Source of the DNA: Verrucomicrobiota bacterium
GTDB lineage: Bacteria; Chlamydiota; Chlamydiia; Chlamydiales; Rhabdochlamydiaceae
NCBI GenBank assembly: GCA_018239985.1
Contig: JAFEGK010000008.1
Location: forward strand, 136,582 to 200,581
Direction: 5' to 3'
DNA length: 64,000 nt
Shown here: positions 9,471 through 18,273 of the stretch, piece after piece
How the letters are laid out: every line of letters begins with the position of its first letter
How positions within the stretch are numbered: position 1 is the first letter of the stretch
Made by a program: the position numbers and the translations under genes
The notes under the pieces: generated by a model
What the model saw: only the letters and a program-made list of their open reading frames with translations
Told to the model about the DNA's origin: nothing
Database searches by the model: none

Positions 9471-10054
9471 AAACCCATCATTAGTAATTGCCAGACGATT
9501 CCGAGATTAGATTGCTCTAAAACCATCTGCTTGAAAGCTGTGGATTCTACCCCCTCTTTCTTTTTTTGCCAAGCTTCTCGTAATCCTTTTTCATCCTCAA
9601 CTAAGGCAAATAGATCATCACAGAGGGTCATCGAGGATATAGACTGGTGGATAAGGCTGGCCTGTTTCCCAAAATCCTTCTTGAGGGCCCCGGCGGTCAA
9701 AATATAGGCTTCCCCATTGCGAATCAAAATCGCCTGCAGCAGACGGGCCGGGCCAAATTTTGTCACCGTTTCGATTTCTACTAGTTCTGCCGGGCCACTT
9801 TTTGTCTCAATTTTACCCAGGTGGCGCCATTTTTGCTTATTGGCTTTGCAATTTTTTTGGACGATGGCCAAATATTGCTCGGTAGAGAGAGTGATCCGCT
9901 CATGAGTGAGATTGATCGAAGGGCAAAACCCTCCCTTTTGCTTATCAACAAAACTGACAATCGCCCGTTGCGAAGGCATCTTCGGGTCGGCTATTTCCCA
10001 ATTAGGGGGTGGGGTAAAGAGGCAGTGAGACAAAATCAGGCCAAGCGTAAGCAT
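9467..10054 (-). CDS. Exported protein, unknown function
   Basis: 195 residues from the ATG at 10054. A longer frame starts at 10189 but would run through the neighbouring gene and begins with an Arg/Cys-rich stretch unlike a protein start, whereas at 10054 a clear signal peptide (MLTLGLILSHCLF) begins, 15 bases after the stop of the upstream gene. The mature part is a compact alpha/beta sequence ('VEIETVTKFGPARLLQAIL') with no motif I can name. Member of the exported-protein operon 8780-10326. Confidence 0.72.
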   Translation of the reverse strand: MLTLGLILSHCLFTPPPNWEIADPKMPSQRAIVSFVDKQKGGFCPSINLTHERITLSTEQYLAIVQKNCKANKQKWRHLGKIETKSGPAELVEIETVTKFGPARLLQAILIRNGEAYILTAGALKKDFGKQASLIHQSISSMTLCDDLFALVEDEKGLREAWQKKKEGVESTAFKQMVLEQSNLGIVWQLLMMGL

Positions 10055-10068
10055 AGCCGAATTATAGA

Positions 10069-10326
10069 CTAATCTTTGTCGGAATGTGAAGTGTGAATTA
10101 ATCCTGTGATCAGGGCGATCGCAGCAACAAGGCCTACGCCCCATCCGATCATCGAGGCGCTGACCGCGTTGAAAACTCCATCTTGGCATCCGGCACCAGG
10201 ACCAGTGTTGTATAAGGCGTTTTGTTCATCGACAGCAGCTTCGAGCCATTCCCCGTTATCAGCGCGCAAAGCTGTTGAGCTGATGAGGATTAGGGGAAGA
10301 AGGATAATGCGGATTATTCTTTTCAT
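10069..10326 (-). CDS. Small exported protein with C-terminal membrane segment
   Basis: 85 residues: signal peptide (about 1-22, LRA cleavage), short acidic middle, then a hydrophobic helix (~55-78) followed by a polar tail HTSHSDKD. Same architecture as the 90-residue product at 9198-9470. First gene of a four-gene minus-strand cluster of exported proteins between transaldolase and the V-ATPase operon. No family recognised. Confidence 0.7.
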   Translation of the reverse strand: MKRIIRIILLPLILISSTALRADNGEWLEAAVDEQNALYNTGPGAGCQDGVFNAVSASMIGWGVGLVAAIALITGLIHTSHSDKD

Positions 10327-10449
10327 ACCTTACATATGACATAACAATTGATTTTATGGAAGGGGAAATTAATTGTTCTCTAAATACTTAAATTTAAATT
10401 AATAAAAAACCAAGAGTGGCCTCGTTCGAGCATGGAGTGTGAAAAGGTG

Positions 10450-10480
10450 TTGAAATATATCTTGTAGTGAGCGATAAATA
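10450..10480 (+). promoter_or_regulatory. Candidate promoter of the V-ATPase operon
   Basis: TTGAAA (10450-10455), 18 bases, then ATAAAT (10474-10479), 21 bases before the atpE start. Position and spacing fit a sigma-70-like promoter but the -10 element is weak. AAAAAGGA just before 10501 is the ribosome site. Confidence 0.35.
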
Positions 10481-10500
10481 ATCCCAAAAAGGATAGATTC

Positions 10501-11130
10501 ATGGATACGATTGAGACTGGAAAGGACAAAGTCAAAAAGATCTGCGAAGTTTTGCGCAAAGAGACCATCGAGCCAGCGATTGCAGAGGCGAAAAATATTC
10601 TCCAAACAGCGCAGAATAATGCCGATCTGATTATCGAAGAAGCTAGGGCCAAAGCTGGCAAGATCATTGCTGAGGCAGAAAAAGATATCGAGAAAAAGTA
10701 TGCGGTCTTCAAAACGGCCCTCAATCAGGGTGCTCGGCAATCGGTCGAGTGGCTCAAGCAAGAGATCGAAGAGAGGCTGTTGCACCATAATCTCGGAGAG
10801 ATGATCGCCAAGTCTACTAGCAATCCAAAGGTTTTAAGCGATATGATCAAGGCTGTGATTAAAGCGGTCGAAGAAGAGGGGCTTGAGACTGAACTTAGCG
10901 CTGTGATTCCTGGAGCTGTCGACCCGCAAGAGGTCAATGTGCTGCTAGGAAAAGATCTGCTCGAGAAATTGAAAGAGAAAAGTGTGCTCCTTGGTTCGAA
11001 AAAGGGTGGGGTTGAAGTCAAATTACACAAAGAACACATCACCATCGATCTCTCAGATACCGCTCTACTGGAATTGATGACCCAGTATGTGCGTAAAGAG
11101 TTTCATCAATATTTTTTTGCATCGACTTAA
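10501..11130 (+). CDS. atpE: V-type ATPase subunit E
   Basis: 209 residues; peripheral stalk subunit. Residues ~1-90 are a long Ala/Lys/Glu-rich helix (coiled coil with subunit G-like partner), the rest a compact alpha/beta head, as in archaeal and chlamydial E subunits. First of seven genes in the order E, DUF2764, A, B, D, I, K, all plus strand with gaps of at most 10 bases. AAAAAGGA precedes the ATG. Confidence 0.92.
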   Translation: MDTIETGKDKVKKICEVLRKETIEPAIAEAKNILQTAQNNADLIIEEARAKAGKIIAEAEKDIEKKYAVFKTALNQGARQSVEWLKQEIEERLLHHNLGEMIAKSTSNPKVLSDMIKAVIKAVEEEGLETELSAVIPGAVDPQEVNVLLGKDLLEKLKEKSVLLGSKKGGVEVKLHKEHITIDLSDTALLELMTQYVRKEFHQYFFAST

Positions 11131-11140
11131 AATTTAAGGC

Positions 11141-11914
11141 ATGAAAAATTACTATTTTGTCGCTCCTTCACTGCCTCCGCTTGTCCTTGGACAGGCGCCG
11201 GAGATCACATTTGAAGAGCTGATGTATCGCTTGCAGCTCAATTTGAGCAAGAAGGATCTAGAGCAGGTGAAGGTCCTCAGGCTGGCTATTGACCTCTATA
11301 ATATCCGCGCTCACTACTCCAATCAGCCGATCGATTCAAGAGGCAATCTCAACGAAAAAGAGCTCGATGATGCGCTGCTGGCCGAAGCCGATCTACCGCA
11401 GTATGTTTTCGAATTTTTGAATCAGTTTGAAGATGTGCACGAAAAAATAGGCCATTTTTTTGGCCTTCTCTCTCGCTTCTATAATGAAGAGATTGCCAAG
11501 GCGAGGGGATTTTTGAAACAGCTGCTTAAATTTCAAAGAGATGTTCGGCTAGTTCTTGCGGCTTTGAGAGCCAAGAAGCTCAAAAGGGATGTGGTTAAAG
11601 AATTTCAATTTGAAGATTTTACAGATCCCCTCATTGCCCATATTTTGGCCCAAAGAGATATGGATGTTTATGATCCCCCTTTGGAATACCAAGACTTAAA
11701 GAACAAGATTCAGGCTGCTGGAGATGATCCCCTGGAGCAATATAAGGCAGTCGTTAGTTACGAATTAGATAGAATTGAAGAGATGACCGGTTACCCCCTT
11801 TTCTCCTTAGCTTGGATTTTGGGCTACGTTGCGAAGCTGCTGCTCGTCGAGCGATACACGATGCTCGATAGCAACCGGGGTAAAGAGATCGTCGATAAGT
11901 TTAAAACGGGATAA
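11141..11914 (+). CDS. V-ATPase operon DUF2764 protein (chlamydial CT309-like)
   Basis: 257 residues, all-helical. Its start (MKNYYFVAPSLPPL) and position between subunits E and A match the DUF2764 family found in V-ATPase operons of Chlamydiae and spirochaetes. These operons lack a recognisable subunit C, and this protein is the likely stand-in for the central-stalk C/d subunit; that role is inference. Ten bases after atpE and three before atpA. Confidence 0.85.
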   Translation: MKNYYFVAPSLPPLVLGQAPEITFEELMYRLQLNLSKKDLEQVKVLRLAIDLYNIRAHYSNQPIDSRGNLNEKELDDALLAEADLPQYVFEFLNQFEDVHEKIGHFFGLLSRFYNEEIAKARGFLKQLLKFQRDVRLVLAALRAKKLKRDVVKEFQFEDFTDPLIAHILAQRDMDVYDPPLEYQDLKNKIQAAGDDPLEQYKAVVSYELDRIEEMTGYPLFSLAWILGYVAKLLLVERYTMLDSNRGKEIVDKFKTG

Positions 11915-11917
11915 GAG

Positions 11918-13687
11918 ATGACAAAACACCTTGCAACAGGAAAAGTGGTCCGCGCTTTTGGTAACCTGCTCCACGTAGCTTTTGAGGGGAACATCCGTCA
12001 GGGCGAAGTGGCCATGATCGATTTAGGCAATACAAGTTTGAAAGCCGAAGTGATCGAAATCGTTGGCAACGAGGCGAAAGTGCAAGTTTATGAAGACACC
12101 CGTGGTGTCAAATTGGGAACCCACGTGGAATTCTCCACTCTGCTGCTCGAAGCAGAGTTAGGCCCTGGACTGCTCACTTCGATTTTCGACGGACTCCAAA
12201 ACCCTCTTGAGAATGTAGCTAAAGCCACAGGCCTTTTCTTAACCAGAGGCACCTACTTGCCTGCTCTGGATTACGTCCGCCATTGGGATTACAATCCGAT
12301 TGCAAAAGTGGGCGATACTCTTTCTCGGGGGGAATATCTTGGATACACGATGGAAGGCCGTTTTCATCACTACATCATGGTTCCATTTTCCCTTACTGGT
12401 AAATTCCGCATCACTTGGGTTGTGAAACCTGGCGCCTATACCATCGATACCGTCGTAGCCAAAGGAGTTGATGAGCAGGGGAAAGAGCATGAATTCACGA
12501 TGGTTCAAAAATGGCCAGTTAAATCACCCCTCTCTGCTGGAGTGAAAGTCCCTCTGAAGCACATGATGGATACTGGCTCCCGCATTATCGATACACAATT
12601 CCCAGTGATGAAAGGGGGCTCTTTTTGCGCTCCAGGACCTTTTGGAGCCGGAAAAACCGTTCTACAGCATCACCTCTCTAAATATTCCTCGGTTGATATC
12701 GTGATTGTCGTCGCATGCGGTGAGCGAGCTGGAGAAGTGGTCGAAGTGCTCCGCACTTTCCCGCACCTGACAGATCCCCATACTCATGAACCGCTGATGA
12801 GCCGCACCGTGATCATCTGTAACACCTCCTCGATGCCTGTATCTGCCCGCGAAGCGTCGATCTACATGGGAGCGACGATTGCAGAATACTATCGACAGAT
12901 GGGCCTCGATATTCTGCTTCTAGCGGATTCCACCTCCCGTTGGGCTCAAGCGATGCGAGAGATGTCGGGACGTTTGGAAGAAATTCCAGGTGAAGAGGCA
13001 TTCCCCGCGTATCTTTCCTCCCGAATCGCCGCCTTTTACGAGCGGTCAGGGATGCTCGAGCTTTCCAGTGGAAAAACAGGGTCGCTCACGATCGGTGGAA
13101 CCGTTTCTCCTGCGGGAGGAAACTTCGAAGAGCCGGTCACTCAATCAACCCTCGCTGTCGTTGGAGCCTTCCTTGGGCTCTCACGCGCCCGTTCTGACGC
13201 ACGCCGCTATCCTGCGATCGACCCACTTATTTCCTGGAGCAAATACGTTTCCAAAGTGGGGGCTCAGCTCGACCACAAATTGAAAGGCTGGGAGAGGCTG
13301 GTCCACCAGGGGGAAAAAATCCTCCGCTTGGGCGATGATATCGGCAAAAGGATGGAGGTAGTTGGAGAAGAGGGGACATCGCTAAACGATATGGTTACCT
13401 ATCTCAAAGCAGAGCTATACGATTTTGCCTATCTTCAGCAAAATGCCTTTGACAAAGAAGATGCCTACTGCCCTCTAGAGCGGCAAATTGTCCTTTTCAA
13501 GATCATTGGAAAGATCTTCAACACAGAGTTCTTCTTTGAAGATCACGATAGTGCCAGATCCTACTTCCTTGAGCTACAAAACGAGATAAAAAACATGAAC
13601 TTCATGCCCTTTGACAGTGAACACTACCATCGGGCCTACGCAAGAATTGAGCAAAAATTAGAAAAACAGGCGGCTGCAATAAGATGA
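11918..13687 (+). CDS. atpA: V-type ATPase catalytic subunit A
   Basis: 589 residues. Catalytic ATP-binding subunit; P-loop GPFGAGKT at 240-247, preceded by the A-type non-homologous insert region (~115-190). The signature near [16 protein letters not shown] is intact. The stop overlaps the atpB start by four bases. Length and motifs match archaeal/vacuolar-type A subunits rather than F-type alpha or beta. Confidence 0.97.
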   Translation: MTKHLATGKVVRAFGNLLHVAFEGNIRQGEVAMIDLGNTSLKAEVIEIVGNEAKVQVYEDTRGVKLGTHVEFSTLLLEAELGPGLLTSIFDGLQNPLENVAKATGLFLTRGTYLPALDYVRHWDYNPIAKVGDTLSRGEYLGYTMEGRFHHYIMVPFSLTGKFRITWVVKPGAYTIDTVVAKGVDEQGKEHEFTMVQKWPVKSPLSAGVKVPLKHMMDTGSRIIDTQFPVMKGGSFCAPGPFGAGKTVLQHHLSKYSSVDIVIVVACGERAGEVVEVLRTFPHLTDPHTHEPLMSRTVIICNTSSMPVSAREASIYMGATIAEYYRQMGLDILLLADSTSRWAQAMREMSGRLEEIPGEEAFPAYLSSRIAAFYERSGMLELSSGKTGSLTIGGTVSPAGGNFEEPVTQSTLAVVGAFLGLSRARSDARRYPAIDPLISWSKYVSKVGAQLDHKLKGWERLVHQGEKILRLGDDIGKRMEVVGEEGTSLNDMVTYLKAELYDFAYLQQNAFDKEDAYCPLERQIVLFKIIGKIFNTEFFFEDHDSARSYFLELQNEIKNMNFMPFDSEHYHRAYARIEQKLEKQAAAIR

Positions 13688-14988
13688 AAAAAACCTATGA
13701 TCGCATTGTTGACATGAGGGGAAACCTCCTCACAGTGGTTGCAAGAGACGTGTCCTTAGGAGAAATTGCCCGCATCCATAAACGAAATGGGGAAATCACC
13801 TACGGTTCGGTCCTTAGCATCGACAAAGAACTGGTCACCCTGCAGTGCTTTGAGAATACCCGAGGAATTTTCACAAACGACCAGGTAACCTTTTTGGGCA
13901 AACAGATGCAGGTCGACTGCTCTGAGGCGATGCTTGGAAGACGCTTTAATGGATCGGGCGATCCGATTGATGGCGGCCCTGTTATCCGCGGCGAAGAGAT
14001 AGAAATCGGCTCCCCCTCATTCAACCCCGTACGCCGCATTATCCCACATGAGATGGTTCGGACCAACATCCCCATGATCGACGTCTTCAACTGTCTCGTT
14101 AGATCGCAGAAAATCCCTATTTTTTCGATCGCTGGTGAGCCCTACAACGCCCTCTTAATGCGTATTGCCAACCAGACCGATGCCGATATCGTCGTAATCG
14201 GGGGGATGGGACTCCGTTTCGACGACTACCAAGCCTTCATAGACAACGCCGACACTGCAGGCTCGCTCGAAAAAACTGTGATGTTCATTCATAAAGCAAC
14301 CGACCCACCTGTCGAGTGCCTCCTGGTGCCTGATATGGCATTGGCTGTGGCAGAAAAATTTGCGACACAGGGGAAAAACGTCCTCGTCTTGCTGACAGAC
14401 ATGACCGCTTTTGCCGATGCGATCAAAGAGATCATGATCACCATGGATCAGATCCCCTCGAATAGGGGCTATCCAGGCTCGCTCTATTCTGACCTTGCCT
14501 CCCGGTATGAAAAAGCGGTCGACATCGATGGTAGCGGATCGATCACGATTCTCTCAGTGACCACAATGCCCGGTGGAGATGTGACCCATCCCATCCCCGA
14601 TAACACCGGCTATATCACCGAAGGGCAGTTCTATCTGCATGGTGGCAGAATCGATCCATTTGGCTCCCTCTCACGCCTTAAACAGCAGGTGATTGGCAAA
14701 GTGACTCGCGAAGACCATGGAGACCTTGCAAACGCCCAAATCCGCCTCTACGCAGACTCGAAGAAAGCTCGAGAGCGGCAGAGCATGGGCTTTAAACTTT
14801 CTCGCTGGGATGAAAAACTACTCAATTTCTCGATACTCTTCGAAGATCGGATGATGAATCTTGAGGTGAACTATACATTGCAAGAGGCGCTTGACCTCGG
14901 TTGGCGCACATTGAGTGAGTGCTTTCAAAAGCACGAAGTGGGGATCAAGGATTCACTTCTAGAAAAATATTGGCCTACGGATGTCTGA
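13684..14988 (+). CDS. atpB: V-type ATPase subunit B
   Basis: 434 residues; non-catalytic nucleotide-binding-fold subunit that alternates with A. In place of a P-loop it reads [13 protein letters not shown], the expected degenerate form. The [21 protein letters not shown] stretch is the B-subunit signature region. Overlaps atpA by four and atpD by eight bases, indicating translational coupling. Confidence 0.97.
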   Translation: MKKTYDRIVDMRGNLLTVVARDVSLGEIARIHKRNGEITYGSVLSIDKELVTLQCFENTRGIFTNDQVTFLGKQMQVDCSEAMLGRRFNGSGDPIDGGPVIRGEEIEIGSPSFNPVRRIIPHEMVRTNIPMIDVFNCLVRSQKIPIFSIAGEPYNALLMRIANQTDADIVVIGGMGLRFDDYQAFIDNADTAGSLEKTVMFIHKATDPPVECLLVPDMALAVAEKFATQGKNVLVLLTDMTAFADAIKEIMITMDQIPSNRGYPGSLYSDLASRYEKAVDIDGSGSITILSVTTMPGGDVTHPIPDNTGYITEGQFYLHGGRIDPFGSLSRLKQQVIGKVTREDHGDLANAQIRLYADSKKARERQSMGFKLSRWDEKLLNFSILFEDRMMNLEVNYTLQEALDLGWRTLSECFQKHEVGIKDSLLEKYWPTDV

Positions 14989-15592
14989 GATCAAGTATAC
15001 AAAAACAGAGCTACGGACCCAACAGATCAAGTTAACCCAACTTGAAAAGTATCTCCCCACGCTGCAGCTGAAAAAAGCCCTGTTGCAGCTGGAGATCAAT
15101 CAAGTCATCGGAGAATTGGAGAAGCTCGAGATAGAAAAAAAGACATTCGAAGAGAAGATGACCGGGTACCAGCAACTGCTCACAGACGCCGATGCCGAAA
15201 ACCTGTTTCAAGCCCTCGAAGTGGTCTCGATCAATAAACGGTTTGAAAACATTGCCGGTGTGGAAATCCCGATCTTTGAAGAGATCGTCTTTGCAGAGCC
15301 TACCTATTTTCTTTTCGATACCCCCTATTGGCTAGAAAGTGGGATCCGCGGGGGGCAAGATCTCATCGAAGCCCGCGAAAAAATTGAGATTCTCCATGAG
15401 AGAAAACGATTGCTTGAAAAAGAACTTCGGGAAGTCTCGATCCGGGTGAATCTTTTTGAAAAAATCATGATTCCCCGGACAAAAGCCAACATCAAAAAAG
15501 TGAAGATCTTTTTAGGTGATATGCAACTGGCTGCTGTCGCTCAAACGAAAGTCGCTAAGCGGAAAATCCTTGAGCGGAAGGGACAACAATGA
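14981..15592 (+). CDS. atpD: V-type ATPase subunit D
   Basis: 203 residues, two long coiled-coil helices at the ends (about 1-70 and 125-185) flanking a short central region, as in the rotor-shaft D subunit. It turns inside the A3B3 ring. Overlaps atpB by eight bases and atpI by four. Confidence 0.93.
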   Translation: MSEIKYTKTELRTQQIKLTQLEKYLPTLQLKKALLQLEINQVIGELEKLEIEKKTFEEKMTGYQQLLTDADAENLFQALEVVSINKRFENIAGVEIPIFEEIVFAEPTYFLFDTPYWLESGIRGGQDLIEAREKIEILHERKRLLEKELREVSIRVNLFEKIMIPRTKANIKKVKIFLGDMQLAAVAQTKVAKRKILERKGQQ

Positions 15593-17505
15593 TCATCGAT
15601 CTGAAAAAATACCTCTTCATCGGCGCAAAAGAAGATCTGGCCGAATTTTTCATTCGGGCTCAAGAGACAGGCTTTATTGAATTCATCACAACAAAGAAAT
15701 CGAAAGAACTGCCCGAACCAATCAAAAAATTCATCGACGCCATTAAAATCCTTCGCAAGCAACCGGTCAAAGAACCCTACCGCGGTGGCGGAAATTTTGC
15801 TTTCGCAGAAGAAGTAGTGACACAAGTGCTAGATCTCACTCACGAAATCGAAAAACTCAGCGAAGAGAAACGATTTTTGGAAGCCGAGATCACCCGCATC
15901 GCCCCTTTTGGCCAGTTTTCATTTGAAGACATCAATTACATTCAGGAGAAAACCGGCAAAAAGATTCAGTTCTACTGCGTCAAATCCTCCTCAAAACATG
16001 AAATTGAACCTGCCCTGATCTATATCGGCACCGATTATGACCTCGACTACTATATCGGCATCCACGACCGGCCTCAAAGCTATCCCAACATGATTGAGAT
16101 GCATTTTGACAAGACCGCCGATGAACTCAAAAACCACCTCGCTTTTGTCGACGAAACCCTCCATCAGGTCGAAGCAGAACTCAAGGGATTTGCCGGATAT
16201 ATCGACTTCTTGCGCGACGGACTCTTGGCTCGTCTCGATCTCTATTACCTAGCCAAAGCCGAAGAGGGTGTCGAATATCCGATTGAAGGCTCAATCTTTT
16301 CGATTGAAGGGTGGGTTCCACAAAACAAGACCGAAAAGCTCCTGCCGCTCATCGAAGGGCATGCGATCTTCTTCGAGCAGATTGCCGTCGAACCAGAAGA
16401 CAAAGTACCAACCTGCATGGAGAACAAAAAAGCCAATGCAATCGGGGAGGATTTGGTTAAAATCTACGACATCCCCTCCGCCAACGATAAAGATCCTTCT
16501 GGCTGGGTCATTTGGGCATTTTCCCTCTTTTTTGCTATGATCATGGCCGATGGGGGATATGGTCTAATTTTCCTCGCCCTTGCCTTCTTCTTAAAATTCA
16601 AATTTCCCTCCCTTAAAGGGTCTGGAAAACGGCTAGTCAAATTGCTCTTCATCCTAGCGACTAGTTGCATCATTTGGGGCGTGTTCACCACCTCCTATTT
16701 CGGCTTAGAATTTGGTCCAAAGAGCCCCCTGACGAAATTCTCAGTCCTCCACTACATGGCGGGGAAAAAAGCCGAGTACCATCGGGAGAAAAATGACGAG
16801 ACCTACAAATCGTGGGTCAAACAATTTCCCTCTATTGCCAATGCGAAAAATGGCAAACAGATGGTCTCCTCAGCCACGCTTGAGAAAGAGGGCAAAGTCA
16901 CCTATCCTATTTCAGATGATTTTAACGACAGCATCCTCTTTGAGTTTTCGATCCTCATCGGAGTGATCCACGTTTCCCTCTCCTTGCTCCGTTATGCGAT
17001 GCGCAACTGGGCCAATTTTGGCTGGGTAGCCGCCTCAGTCGGAGGTTATCTCTACCTGCCGGCCACCTTAAAAGCCACATCGCTTGTCGAGTTTATGGGC
17101 TGGGTTCCCAAAGATACAGCCGCCACCGCTGGCCTACAACTGCTCTACGGGGGACTTGGAGTTGCCATCTTCCTCGCTCTGATCCAGAAAAAATGGAAAG
17201 GCCTATTGGAAATCCCGAACGGAATCCAAATTTTCTCAGATATCCTCTCTTACTTGCGCCTCTACGCCCTTGCCCTTGCCAGCAGCATCATGGCCCGCAC
17301 GTCGAACGATATGGGTGCCGGCGCCGGCCTTGTCGTCGGCTTTGTAATCATCATTCTCGGCCACATCATTAACCTCTCTTTGGGCACCATGGGAGGTGTC
17401 ATTCATGGCCTCCGCCTGAATTTCATCGAATGGTACCACTATTGCTTTGAAGGTGAAGGAAAACTTTTTAACCCCTTAAGAAAATTACGTATTAAACAGG
17501 AGTAA
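15589..17505 (+). CDS. atpI: V-type ATPase subunit I (a-type stator)
   Basis: 638 residues. The first ~300 residues are a soluble coiled-coil arm; the rest has about seven or eight membrane segments that form the ion half-channels facing the c-ring. The stretch 'FSDILSYLRLYALALASSIMA' near 545-565 contains the essential arginine (R in YLRLYAL). An insert of ~80 soluble residues lies between early membrane helices. Five bases separate it from atpK. Confidence 0.95.
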   Translation: MIIDLKKYLFIGAKEDLAEFFIRAQETGFIEFITTKKSKELPEPIKKFIDAIKILRKQPVKEPYRGGGNFAFAEEVVTQVLDLTHEIEKLSEEKRFLEAEITRIAPFGQFSFEDINYIQEKTGKKIQFYCVKSSSKHEIEPALIYIGTDYDLDYYIGIHDRPQSYPNMIEMHFDKTADELKNHLAFVDETLHQVEAELKGFAGYIDFLRDGLLARLDLYYLAKAEEGVEYPIEGSIFSIEGWVPQNKTEKLLPLIEGHAIFFEQIAVEPEDKVPTCMENKKANAIGEDLVKIYDIPSANDKDPSGWVIWAFSLFFAMIMADGGYGLIFLALAFFLKFKFPSLKGSGKRLVKLLFILATSCIIWGVFTTSYFGLEFGPKSPLTKFSVLHYMAGKKAEYHREKNDETYKSWVKQFPSIANAKNGKQMVSSATLEKEGKVTYPISDDFNDSILFEFSILIGVIHVSLSLLRYAMRNWANFGWVAASVGGYLYLPATLKATSLVEFMGWVPKDTAATAGLQLLYGGLGVAIFLALIQKKWKGLLEIPNGIQIFSDILSYLRLYALALASSIMARTSNDMGAGAGLVVGFVIIILGHIINLSLGTMGGVIHGLRLNFIEWYHYCFEGEGKLFNPLRKLRIKQE

Positions 17506-17510
17506 ATATT

Positions 17511-17933
17511 ATGGATTATGGAATGGTAGGTCCAGCGCTCGTACTAGGACTAGGATGTATCGGAAGCTCAATTGGCTGCGGAATCGCCGGGATGGCCACC
17601 CACGCCGTCATGAGCCGCGTCGAAGAAGGACACGGCAAGTTCATCGGCATGTCAGCGATGCCCTCCTCTCAATCAGTCTACGGTTTCGTCCTGATGATCC
17701 TCATGCGTGGAAAAATTGCCGAGGGTGAGCTTGCCCCCATGAATGCGATCGGTATCGGCGCCGCTGTCGGTGTAGCGCTCCTCTTCTCGGCAGTCTACCA
17801 GGGGATGTGCGCTGCATCGGGCGTTCAAGCCGCCGCTAAGCAGCCTGCAATCTTTGGCAAATGCTTCGCCGCGCTTGGTATCGTCGAATCGTTCGCCCTC
17901 TTCGCGTTCGTCTTCGGCACCTTGTTGCTATAG
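17511..17933 (+). CDS. atpK: V-type ATPase subunit K (c-ring), residues for a Na+ site
   Basis: 140 residues, four membrane helices in two hairpins. The ion carboxylate is E126 (GIVESFAL) in the second hairpin. Around it are S53-Q54 (PSSQSVYG) and Q97 (VYQGM), which align by spacing with Thr64, Gln65, Gln110 and Glu139 that bind Na+ in Enterococcus hirae NtpK; M50 sits at the Leu61 position. The first hairpin lacks its own carboxylate, as in V-type 16-kDa subunits. Na+ coupling is a prediction from these residues. AGGAG precedes the start. Confidence 0.94.
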   Translation: MDYGMVGPALVLGLGCIGSSIGCGIAGMATHAVMSRVEEGHGKFIGMSAMPSSQSVYGFVLMILMRGKIAEGELAPMNAIGIGAAVGVALLFSAVYQGMCAASGVQAAAKQPAIFGKCFAALGIVESFALFAFVFGTLLL

Positions 17934-18242
17934 ATGCTTGAGCTCGATCCGCAGTTTCATCAGTTGCTTGATGATTTTTTCAAAGGCGGCGCGGCCAGGC
18001 TTCTGCCCATATTTGTCGATCCCTTCAGAGATCTGGCGGAGCATGTCCACAAGCAGATCGTCGTTGATTTCACTTGCCGAGTTGTGGATCCGGGCTTGAA
18101 TTGCCCGAAGTTTTTCCAGATTGGGGACTTTTTCTGAGAGGGCCGATTCGAGGTCAGCCAAGGCTGCTGTTAGTTGTTTTCCCCCGCGATTTGGCTGCTG
18201 TGGAAAGGGGCGAACATGGTATGGATCATGTGGGTGTTCCAT
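17928..18242 (-). CDS. Small helical protein, unknown function
   Basis: 104 residues, mainly two amphipathic helices (about 24-60 and 64-102), no signal peptide or membrane segment. It runs toward atpK, overlapping its last six bases, and diverges from the P-type ATPase gene 31 bases away. The Chlamydia V-ATPase locus also has a small hypothetical gene beside atpK, but I cannot show homology. Codon use looks normal, so it is probably real. Confidence 0.6.
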   Translation of the reverse strand: MEHPHDPYHVRPFPQQPNRGGKQLTAALADLESALSEKVPNLEKLRAIQARIHNSASEINDDLLVDMLRQISEGIDKYGQKPGRAAFEKIIKQLMKLRIELKHL

Positions 18243-18273
18243 TTATTTTCTCCTTCGTGTATTCCCTAGATAT

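Noticed and set aside
9467-10189. 240-residue version of the exported protein
   Set aside because: Start would lie within the upstream gene; a clear signal peptide begins at 10054.
18121-18273. N-terminal extension of the Ca2+-ATPase
   Set aside because: Codes an Arg/Cys-rich stretch, overlaps the opposite-strand gene, and the family starts near 18274.
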